Positions 17,598 to 24,325 of a stretch of DNA of 64,000 nucleotides are shown here, piece after piece (position 1 is the stretch's first letter; every line of letters begins with the position of its first letter). The stretch is from Maritimibacter sp. REDSEA-S28_B5 (GTDB taxonomy: Bacteria > Pseudomonadota > Alphaproteobacteria > Rhodobacterales > Rhodobacteraceae), in contig LUOO01000019.1 of the NCBI GenBank assembly GCA_001626765.1, positions 1 to 64,000 of the forward strand. Direction: 5' to 3'. The notes beneath the pieces are model-generated. The model saw nothing but the letters and a program-made list of their open reading frames with translations. It was not told the origin of the DNA and did no database searches. The position numbers and the translations under genes were made by a program.

Positions 17598-18247
17598 GAT
17601 CGTCCTCCCGTTCCGGGCAAGCTGCCCGATTTACACTCGACTCCTCTTCGAGATGCCCGGACGATACCGCCTGCCGTCGACCGACGTTGATAATGAACTG
17701 TCCTGCGAAGGGGGTTTCGTAGCAGTTTGCCGCCAAGGCTTTGGCAGGTTTTCGCCAGAGCTACGTCAACCGCGGTGGAAGTAGACTGCGGCAACGAGCA
17801 GCGGGCTGGCGTGTCGGGACCATATGTCCGGGCTGTCGCCATCACACTTGCAAGGCCACCCCGATGACTGGCGAGAGCTGGACCTCACCACGCCCGTCAA
17901 ACTTGAGGCAAGTTGTGTCAGGCCGGATTGGTCATCCAAGGATGCCTTATCGACAAGTGACCTCTGCGCTTGATTCTGCTCGGTACTCAGGCGTCAGATA
18001 CAGGCAATTCGAGACACCTGATGCAAAGAGATGCATTCAGCAAGTGTCTTACCGTAGTGGAACCAACACTGATGCGTTGGGGCAGAAATCGGCCCTTTCC
18101 GGACACTCGCGACCCTGCTGGACGCTGCTGTGCGGCTTCACCGAAGCGGCCGTTCGGACCTCGGCGCAGCATTTACAACGGGCGGAAGTCCGCTCGCGGA
18201 CGAAGCGGACGCGGGCACTTGACTGGCCGTAGTCCGCTTCGCGCGCC
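17598..18247. other. Long non-coding stretch upstream of the TAXI operon
   Basis: No supportable gene is seen in these 650 nt. The left part must hold the TAXI operon promoter; I found no well-spaced sigma-54 box on the minus strand (one GG/GC pair near 17730 is a base too close). The right part contains the degenerate repeat at 18130-18174 and a small hairpin-prone run of GTCCGCT/AGCGGAC units. Confidence 0.55.
18130..18174. repeat. Degenerate intergenic repeat, copy 2
   Basis: Counterpart of 10771-10814, beginning GTGCGGCTTCACC and ending GCGCAGCATTT. It is embedded in non-coding DNA between the TAXI promoter and the SDR gene. The short ORFs called across it on either strand lack coding character. 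Confidence 0.6.
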
Positions 18248-19000
18248 TTAGAGCTTGTTGATCGAGTTTCCGCCATCCGCGATCATTGCGGTCCCAGTCA
18301 CGAAAGACGCATGATCAGACAGAAGGAAGAGAGCGGCCCGCGCGATCTCTGATGGATCCGCCATTCGCTTCAGCGCGTGGAAACCCCGCACGATCTCATG
18401 ATAACCGGCATCCTCACCAGCCATCGGCGTCATGGTGCCTCCAGGCAGGAGCGCGTTCACGCGGATGTTCTCGGGTCCATGTTCCGCCGCCAGAACCTGC
18501 GTCATGCCGATCAGGCCCGCCTTTGCCGCAGCATAGGCGCCCATGCCGGGCAGCCCGATCGTGTGCCCCACAAAAGAGGACGTGAAGACAATCGAGCCGC
18601 CGCCGCGTTTGCGCATCGCCGGTATCTGGTGCTTTGCCGCATAGAATCCGCTGTTGAGGTTCACTGACATCACCTTGTGCCAGTTGCTCTCCTCCATGTC
18701 GGGGATTGGCCCAATGTCCCCTGTGGTGCCTGCGTTGTTGAAGGCGCCATCAAGACCACGGAAGCGCTCTTCCGCGCGTTTCACCAGTGCTTCTGCATAC
18801 CCATTTTCTTCAACGTCTCCGGCGATGAAATCGGCCTCGCCACCGTCAGCCGAAATTTCGTCGATGGTTCTCTCAAGCAGATCAGCTCGGCGCGCACCGA
18901 GGACAAGACTTGCGCCCTCCGCCGCGAAGAGCTTTGCAGCCGAGGCACCGATGCCGCTGCTTGCGCCGGTAATGATGATTGTCTTGCCTTCCAGAAGCAT
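18248..19000 (-). CDS. Short-chain dehydrogenase/reductase, classical type
   Basis: The 250-residue protein has the NAD(P)-binding motif TGASSGIG (residues 10-17), NNAG, the catalytic Ser in VFTSSF and the YxxxK motif YAAAK, ending with GTAMIADGGNSINKL as in many classical SDRs. It is an oxidoreductase of unknown substrate. The ATG at 19000 gives the normal N-terminus MLLEGKTIIITG; longer in-frame starts add unrelated residues. It stands alone within the putative island. Confidence 0.9.
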   Translation of the reverse strand: MLLEGKTIIITGASSGIGASAAKLFAAEGASLVLGARRADLLERTIDEISADGGEADFIAGDVEENGYAEALVKRAEERFRGLDGAFNNAGTTGDIGPIPDMEESNWHKVMSVNLNSGFYAAKHQIPAMRKRGGGSIVFTSSFVGHTIGLPGMGAYAAAKAGLIGMTQVLAAEHGPENIRVNALLPGGTMTPMAGEDAGYHEIVRGFHALKRMADPSEIARAALFLLSDHASFVTGTAMIADGGNSINKL

Positions 19001-19287
19001 TTCAGTCTCCGTCTGATGATGTGTCGGAAACTGCATAGGCAATGGCAGGCTGCTCGATCGACCCGGTTCATGCGCAAATGCCCCTCGTTCGAGTGACGAC
19101 ATCAGCCATTCGCTCATGGTGCGGCATTTGGGAGTTCGGGCTCGAAGCGATCGTGCGGCGGGTCGCGGGCGTGGCAGGCAGCGGCGGCCGTCGCTTCCGG
19201 CCCATTGCGGACACTCGTGCACCTTGCGGCGAACGGCTGTTTCGAGCCCAAGTTGACACGTCAGGTGACGCGGGGGATGATGTTGTT
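19001..19287. other. Non-coding stretch between SDR and GFA genes
   Basis: The stretch contains divergent promoters for the two flanking genes by position, but no gene I can support. Short ORFs on both strands are low-complexity Arg/Pro-rich readings. Confidence 0.5.
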
Positions 19288-19719
19288 ATGGTGAACTCTT
19301 ACCCGGATACGATCACTGGTAGATGCTACTGTGGCGCGATAACCTTCCGTAGCTCATCAAAGCCGCAAACTGTTGCCTACTGTCATTGCGAAGATTGCCG
19401 CCGTGCGACGGGTGGACCCGTTGCCGCCTTCGCAGCATTTGATGTGGACGCGGTTACATTCAAGCCGAGCAAAGGTAAAAGCGTCAGCGTAAATCCTGGC
19501 GTTAAAAGAACTTTTTGCAACAAATGTGGTTCGTCTCTGGCAGGGATTTACGATTATCTGCCAAATCGAATATTCATTTCGCTGGGCGTTATAGACCAAG
19601 CGGAAAGCTTGTCACCCGAAGTGCATGCACACGATGCCGAACGCCTCCCTTGGCTACATATCGTTGATGACCTTGAACGCCCTGCAGCGACAGCGACTGA
19701 CTTCTTGAAGGCGCCTTGA
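19288..19719 (+). CDS. GFA-family zinc protein, second copy, lower GC
   Basis: The 143-residue protein carries CYCGAI, CHCEDCRR and CNKCGSS, the cysteine pattern of the GFA/Mss4 fold, and LPWLHIVDDL near the end. It is only distantly like the urease-operon GFA protein. The ATG at 19288 puts the zinc motif at the usual place; the in-frame extension to 19042 crosses non-coding sequence. Codons such as AAA, TTT and GTT are much commoner than in neighbours, suggesting recent transfer. Confidence 0.85.
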   Translation: MVNSYPDTITGRCYCGAITFRSSSKPQTVAYCHCEDCRRATGGPVAAFAAFDVDAVTFKPSKGKSVSVNPGVKRTFCNKCGSSLAGIYDYLPNRIFISLGVIDQAESLSPEVHAHDAERLPWLHIVDDLERPAATATDFLKAP

Positions 19720-19815
19720 AATTAGAAACGATGGATTGAGTAATGTCAGCTTGGTCCCGCACAGCCGACCTTGGAGCCGAGCGTGGCGAAAGTCGCCTAT
19801 CCGCCCTTCACCGTC

Positions 19816-20193
19816 TTACCAATGCCGACCTGCCTTCTCATGTTCAATGATGCTCAGGCTGTGCGTCTCCGACCGAAGCTTCGGACGCGCAAGGTAGGCT
19901 TCCATCGCCTCTTGAAGGGTTTGGGCCTTCATCTGGGTGAGCTTGCCGGACCCGCGGCTCCACTCGAGGGCATACTCGAGCGTGGCCTGGCGGGCCGCCT
20001 GTGCAGAGATGACCGGGTATCGTCCAATCAGGATGCGTTTGGTTTGACCGCCAACATCTTTCTGGAAGTATCAAGTCTTTGATCGCTTTCCGATGAAGAG
20101 GCCGAGGCCGCGGATCTCGCTGTCTCAGTGCTTGATTGTGCCCGTCTTTGAGAACGGAAGCTTGCTAGAGTAGGTCTCAGTGAGCTTTGGCAT
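19816..20193 (-). pseudogene. Tyrosine-type integrase, decayed N-terminal fragment
   Basis: The minus-strand reading from ATG 20193 gives MPKLTETYSSKLPF, then SEIRGLGLFIGKRSK, TKRILIGRYPVISAQAAR and TLQEAMEAYL. These belong to the N-terminal arm-binding and SAM-like regions of P4/DUF4102-type tyrosine integrases. Two in-frame TGA stops stand exactly where the family has Trp (KH*DSE, KT*YFQ). The frame then ends at 19816 with no catalytic R-H-R-Y domain anywhere nearby. It lies about 125 bp from the tRNA-Gly repeat, the usual position of an island integrase. It cannot make an active recombinase. Confidence 0.85.
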
Positions 20194-20319
20194 TTTGCAG
20201 GCTTTTTGCAGGTAACGTCATTATATCGGTCGCTACTTAGCGTAACCCCGTGCAATCATTTATTGAATTAAATGAGGTTATTAGCAATCCCGCGCAACGT
20301 CGTGAACCTCGTGACACAT

Positions 20320-20358
20320 GCTTGGAAGGCTGAGGTCTTACCATTACACAACGCCCGC
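20320..20358 (-). repeat. 39-bp direct repeat, right copy (orphan 5' half of tRNA-Gly)
   Basis: Identical to the first 39 nt of the tRNA at 10604-10642, in the same orientation. The sequence beyond the anticodon stem is unrelated, so this copy cannot form a tRNA. It has its own promoter-like boxes on the outer side. Confidence 0.8.
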
Positions 20359-20371
20359 TCAGAGCACGCCG

Positions 20372-20400
20372 TTCCTATGACATCGGGCCGTCAGGGTCAA
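20372..20400 (-). promoter_or_regulatory. Orphan tRNA promoter beside truncated copy
   Basis: On the minus strand TTGACC (20400-20395) and TAGGAA (20377-20372) are separated by 17 nt, mirroring the intact tRNA promoter in boxes, spacing and the flanking ATGTCA. It may still drive a short non-functional transcript through the fragment. Confidence 0.5.
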
Positions 20401-20482
20401 GGCGGTCGCCGAAGCTGTGAGCCGGCTTTTGTTGCGGGTGTTCGGCCGTGGTCTCAGCCTGTCTCTCGACGGCCTCGGCGCA

Positions 20483-21055
20483 TTATGCCTGTCGGAGCCT
20501 TTTCCGAAAAGTGATCCCGCCCCCGGCCTCAGACCGGGCGGATCGCGCAACGGCCTGCATGGCATTCAGAGCGGCCTCAAGGGATCTGTCGCGAAGATCC
20601 GGCAGGGACTGGACGGCCAGCGGTCCCCCCGGGTCACATTCCACGAGGCTGTCCCAGTTCGCCGCGCCGAGATCGCGCCATTCGACGTTCAGGTGCACCG
20701 CGGTGTGGTCGAAGAGGTGGCGCAGGGCGCGGGGTGGCAGGGTCAGGGCGTTTCGCAGGTCCTCGCTTTTCGGATCGAGCGTCGGTGGCACGGCGCCCTC
20801 CCGGAGCGCCGCGCAGAACAGGCTCATCTGGCGCGCCTCGAGCGCGATCTTCGCGACTTGAAAGGCACCCGACGCCTCCGGCGCATCGCCCGGCAGCCTC
20901 AGCCCGTCATCGGGCGTATCGTTCAGCACCCGCGCAAAGGCCGAGGTCCGGCGGCGCACCTGCAGGAGCATGTCCCGCGGCGCATTCGCGGCGTCATAGC
21001 GGGCGCCGGTGCCCTGTCGTTCGATCAGGGCCCGGCGCGCCTCTTCCATCGACAT
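20483..21055 (-). CDS. Hypothetical protein at the end of the gentisate operon
   Basis: The 190-residue protein starts MSMEEARRALIERQ and is predicted largely helical, with no signal peptide or membrane segment. It begins 5 nt after the gentisate dioxygenase stop and is clearly co-transcribed. I do not recognise the family. By position it might serve ring-cleavage metabolism, but no catalytic motif is apparent. The longer ORF extending upstream is a shadow of the dioxygenase gene. Confidence 0.65.
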   Translation of the reverse strand: MSMEEARRALIERQGTGARYDAANAPRDMLLQVRRRTSAFARVLNDTPDDGLRLPGDAPEASGAFQVAKIALEARQMSLFCAALREGAVPPTLDPKSEDLRNALTLPPRALRHLFDHTAVHLNVEWRDLGAANWDSLVECDPGGPLAVQSLPDLRDRSLEAALNAMQAVARSARSEAGGGITFRKRLRQA

Positions 21056-21060
21056 CGCGC

Positions 21061-22161
21061 TCAGTCCTCTTCGAAGGCGGTTCGGTTGAAGTTCAGCCGC
21101 TCCATGATCGGCGCGTCCGAAAACTCGAACAGGTCGAACTGGGTTTCGGCCCGAAGCTGCCATTTGATCCAGGAGGGCACGACGAACATGTCGCCGATGT
21201 CGAGCGTCATTTCGACATCGTCGAGCACCACGGACCCCTTGCCCGAGAACACTTGGAACACTGAGGACCCCACGTCGCGCCGCGCCCGGCTCTGCGCACC
21301 CTCGCGCAGGCGATGGAACTGGCAGCGGATCGTCGGCATGACGTCCCCGCCGGTGGTCGGATTGACATAGCGGATGCCGGCGTGGCCAAGACCATAGGTC
21401 GCAGGCTGGCCTTCGTCCTCGAGCAGGAGTTGCTCGGTCAGGGCGCGGTCGGTGTGGTCCCAGCGATAGGCGCCGATCGGGCTCGACACCGTGTTCTCGA
21501 GCTTGGACAAAGGGCGCAGGCCCGGGTGGCACCACAGGCGTTCGCCCTGACTGAACCGCGGGGTGGCGTAATCCGTCACCCGGTCCGCGCCGAACTCGAA
21601 GAAGCCCACGTCGTTCTGCTTGCTGAAGGGGATGTCCAGACCGTCGATCCACGCCATCGGGTGATCGGTGTCGTTGTGGTGGCCGTGGAAATTCCAGCCG
21701 GGGGTCAGCAGAAGGTCGCCGCGCGACATGCGCACCGGGTCGCCGTTCACGACGGTCCAGACGCCTTCGCCCTCGACCACGAAGCGGAAAGCATTCTGCG
21801 AATGGCGATGCTCCGGCGCGGTTTCGCGCGGGCCGAGATACTGGATCGCCGCCCAGAGCGTCGGGCTGACATAGGCATTGCCGCCCAGGCCGGGGTTGGC
21901 GAGTCCGATGGCGCGGCGCTCGCCGCCCCGTCCGACCGGCACCAGATCGCCCGAGGCTTCTGCGAGCGGCAGGAGGTCCTTCCAGCGCCACAGATGCGGC
22001 ACCGCCTTGGGCTTGGGGTGCATCGGCATCAGGTCGCCGGTCTGGGTCCAGAGCGGGATGAGATGCTGCTGCCTGAACCCCTCGTAGAGCGCGCGCAGTT
22101 CGGGGCTGTCCTCGGGTTGCATCCCGTGGACGACGGTGTCGTGGCTCATGTCATTGGTCAT
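21061..22161 (-). CDS. Gentisate 1,2-dioxygenase
   Basis: The 366-residue bicupin protein has the iron-binding His set in the N-terminal cupin (EHRHSQNAFRFVVEGEG and a later FHGHHND) and family features GGNAYVSPTLWAAIQYLGP and WKDLLPLAEASGDLVP. The enzyme opens the gentisate ring between C1 and C2 to give maleylpyruvate. The start has a strong GGGAGGA ribosome site. Maleylpyruvate isomerase and fumarylpyruvate hydrolase genes lie immediately upstream in the operon. Salicylate or 1-hydroxy-2-naphthoate dioxygenases are close relatives, but the pathway neighbours favour gentisate. Confidence 0.92.
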   Translation of the reverse strand: MTNDMSHDTVVHGMQPEDSPELRALYEGFRQQHLIPLWTQTGDLMPMHPKPKAVPHLWRWKDLLPLAEASGDLVPVGRGGERRAIGLANPGLGGNAYVSPTLWAAIQYLGPRETAPEHRHSQNAFRFVVEGEGVWTVVNGDPVRMSRGDLLLTPGWNFHGHHNDTDHPMAWIDGLDIPFSKQNDVGFFEFGADRVTDYATPRFSQGERLWCHPGLRPLSKLENTVSSPIGAYRWDHTDRALTEQLLLEDEGQPATYGLGHAGIRYVNPTTGGDVMPTIRCQFHRLREGAQSRARRDVGSSVFQVFSGKGSVVLDDVEMTLDIGDMFVVPSWIKWQLRAETQFDLFEFSDAPIMERLNFNRTAFEED

Positions 22162-22172
22162 GGAGGTCCTCC

Positions 22173-22820
22173 CTAGGCGGCGTCGGGTTGCGCGGGCGGG
22201 GCCGCGTTCTGAAAGTCCGGCAGGCCGTCGAGGGCCTTGAAGATCCGGTCGATCTCGGGCCATGTCGCGGTGTCGATCTGGAACCGCCGGTTGTTCCAGA
22301 CCTGCGCGTAAAGGCAGAGGTCGGCGAGCGTGGGCGTGTCGCCGTGGCAATAGCGGCCCGTGCCCGCCTCGGTTGCAAGCCGCGTTTCCAGCGCGTCGAA
22401 GGTGGTTTCGACCCAATGGACGAACCACGCCTTCTGGGCGGCCTCGTCCGCGCCGAACGCGCTGCCAAGATACTGTAGCACACGCAAGTTGTTGAGCGGA
22501 TGGATCTCGCAGGCGATCATGTAGGCGAGCGAGCGCACCCGCGCCTTGCCATCGGCATCCGGGGGCAGGAGCGCCGGCTCCGGGTGGGTTTCGTCCAGCC
22601 ATTCGATGATCGCGAGCGATTGGGTCATCGTGGCCCCGTCCTCGCGTTCGAGCACGGGCACGAGCCCTGCCGGGTTCATGGCAAGATAGCTTTCGGTCCG
22701 GGTTTCGCCGTCACGCAGCACATAGGGCACGTAATCGTAGGCAAGCCCCTTGAGGTTCAGCGCGGCCCGAAGCCGCACCGAGGTCGAGGACCGGAAGAAG
22801 TTGTGCAGCCGCAAGGTCAT
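22173..22820 (-). CDS. Maleylpyruvate isomerase, zeta-class GST type
   Basis: The 215-residue protein is a GST with a zeta-type active-site stretch SSTSVRLRAALNLKGL near residues 10-25, the thioredoxin-fold NPAGLVPVL and a C-terminal helical domain (TLADLCLYAQVWNNRRF). Zeta GSTs of this size use glutathione to isomerise maleylpyruvate or maleylacetoacetate; beside gentisate dioxygenase the former is expected. ATG overlaps the stop of the hydrolase gene by 4 nt. Confidence 0.9.
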   Translation of the reverse strand: MTLRLHNFFRSSTSVRLRAALNLKGLAYDYVPYVLRDGETRTESYLAMNPAGLVPVLEREDGATMTQSLAIIEWLDETHPEPALLPPDADGKARVRSLAYMIACEIHPLNNLRVLQYLGSAFGADEAAQKAWFVHWVETTFDALETRLATEAGTGRYCHGDTPTLADLCLYAQVWNNRRFQIDTATWPEIDRIFKALDGLPDFQNAAPPAQPDAA

Positions 22821-23469
22821 GCGGCCGGCCCGATGGTGGTGGTCAGCGGCGTCAGCCCGTCGATCGAGACAACGCAAACATCGCCGGGCACCAGCTTGCC
22901 GACGCCCGCCGGGGTGCCGGTCATGATGAGGTCGCCCGCCTTGAGCGCGACCGAGTGCGAGATGATCGAGATGACTTCCTGCACGTCCCAGATCAGTTCG
23001 TTCAGGTCGGCTTCCTGTTTCGTCTCGCCGTTCACGGTCAGGGTGATGGACCCGGTCGAAAGATGGCCCACGTCCGCAGCCTTGTGAATCGCCGCAATCG
23101 GGGCCGAGCGGTCAAAGGCCTTGCCCCAGTCCCAAGGACGGCCCTTTTCGCGCGCCTCCAGTTGCAGGTCGCGGCGGGTGAGGTCGTTGCCCACGGCATA
23201 GCCATAGACGAGGTCCAGCGCGGCGTCCTTCGGCACGTTCACCCCGTCGCGACCAATGGCGACGACCAGTTCGGCCTCGTAGTGAAAGTTTCCGGTCTCG
23301 GGCGGATAGGCGACGGTCTCGTCATTTTGCACGATGGCATCGGCGGGATTTCGCGCGCGTGGGCGGCGTAATTTCGCCCGACGCAGAAGATGCGCCGCAC
23401 GGGAAAACGGTCCTCTTCGCCAACGATCGGCAGGCTCGGCGTGGGAAGGGGGGCGAAAACAAAGCTCAT
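22817..23469 (-). pseudogene. Fumarylpyruvate hydrolase, frameshifted by internal deletion
   Basis: The first 40 residues from ATG 23469 read MSFVFAPLPTPSLP then RRIFCVGRNYAAHARE, the normal start of a fumarylacetoacetase-family hydrolase. The rest, from NPADAIVQNDETVAYPP to the stop at 22817, is in another frame and includes FHYEAELVVAIGRDG, GYAVGNDLTRRDLQ and LIMTGTPAGVGKL. The frames meet near 23345. The family normally has about 15 more residues there (a REPPFFF-type segment), so a deletion not divisible by three is likely. The enzyme would convert fumarylpyruvate to fumarate and pyruvate; as written it is inactive. Confidence 0.8.
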
Positions 23470-23523
23470 AGGTTTCTCCTGAAGTCTTGGCGGGCCACGC
23501 TGCGGCCCGCCGTGGTCATTGGG

Positions 23524-24239
23524 TCAGTCGCGCCCGGCTTCGACGATCTTCTTTGCCAGAAGTTCGGGGTTGGTGACAAAGGTGGAATGGCTGCCGGGCA
23601 TCGACACGAAGCGGAACAGGCCCAGCTTTTCGGACAGGCGCGGGTGCCATGGGTAGGAGGCAGGCAGCGACACGTCTTCCTGCATGTGCAGGAAGCTCTT
23701 GCCGCACTCGAACGCGGCGGGCGGTTTGGACAGCTCGATCTTGTCCGCCATCGTGCGGTAGGGATGGGGCACGAGATCGGCCGAGTGTTTCTCGGCGGTC
23801 GCGAGGTCGGCATCGTTCATGAAGGCCTCCCGCAGGATCGGGAAGGGGAAGGTGGTCGTCCCGGTCGCTTGGCCCATCTGGTTGAACATCTCGACATAAT
23901 GCGGCGGCACGAGGTCCAGCAGGCTCTCACCGGGATTGGGCACGAAGGCGGAGTAATAGATCAGCCGCCGGACGGTGCCCGCGGGCACCCGGTCGTAGGC
24001 GCCGGTGATGATCATGCCGCCCCAGCTGTGGCCCAAGAGGACGACGTCCTTCATCCCGTCGAGATGCTCGACGAGACTGTTGATCGCATCGTCCAGCGTG
24101 GTTGCGGCGGCGTCGTCACCGGGCCGGTTGCCGGCAATCGTCGGACAGGTGACCTCGTGACCTTCGGCACGCAAGAGATCGGCCACTTTCTCGAAGTGTT
24201 CCCCTTGTGCGCGGCTCCATGAACCAAGACAAATTTCAT
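23524..24239 (-). pseudogene. Alpha/beta-fold hydrolase, frameshifted near the start
   Basis: From ATG 24239 the protein starts MKFVLVHG, the usual beta-strand and oxyanion-loop start of this family. The body is in another frame from about 24222 onward: SRAQGEHFEKVADLLRAEGH, the nucleophile elbow GHSWGG, and the catalytic-His region MPGSHSTFVTNPELLA. The missing piece would read roughly HGSWSRA, so a few nucleotides seem lost between two TGG triplets. Related esterases occur beside aromatic-catabolism genes, but the substrate is unknown. A shorter product from an internal start would lack the first strand and oxyanion loop. Confidence 0.7.
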
Positions 24240-24325
24240 TGCGTTTCTCCTCCGTTGAACAGACCGCGCCGCGCGGGCGGCGCGTGTATCCTTGTCGGTC
24301 CGTCGCGCGGAACCGACCCGAATCC

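Larger units (their letters stand above)
10569..20358. mobile_element. Putative tRNA-Gly-associated genomic island, decaying
   Basis: The segment runs from the intact tRNA-Gly to a 39-bp perfect direct repeat of the tRNA 5' half at 20320-20358. A defective tyrosine integrase gene lies about 125 bp inside the right repeat. Inside are the TAXI-TRAP operon with its two-component system, an SDR, a GFA gene of visibly lower GC, and long non-coding stretches sharing a repeated motif. Repeat orientation, integrase position and tRNA target are what a site-specific element would leave. The exact boundary and whether all the genes arrived together are inferred. Confidence 0.7.

Noticed and set aside
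17720-17745. Possible sigma-54 promoter before the TAXI operon
   Set aside because: GG and GC elements on the minus strand are one base too close together. With the degenerate GAFTGA loop of the regulator there is no independent support.
17960-18251. Several short ORFs on both strands across the degenerate repeat
   Set aside because: They lack ribosome sites and conserved composition and lie over non-coding repeat sequence.
20272-20514. 80-residue plus-strand ORF containing HAWKAEVLPLHNARS
   Set aside because: It is the same artefact, produced by the duplicated tRNA fragment.
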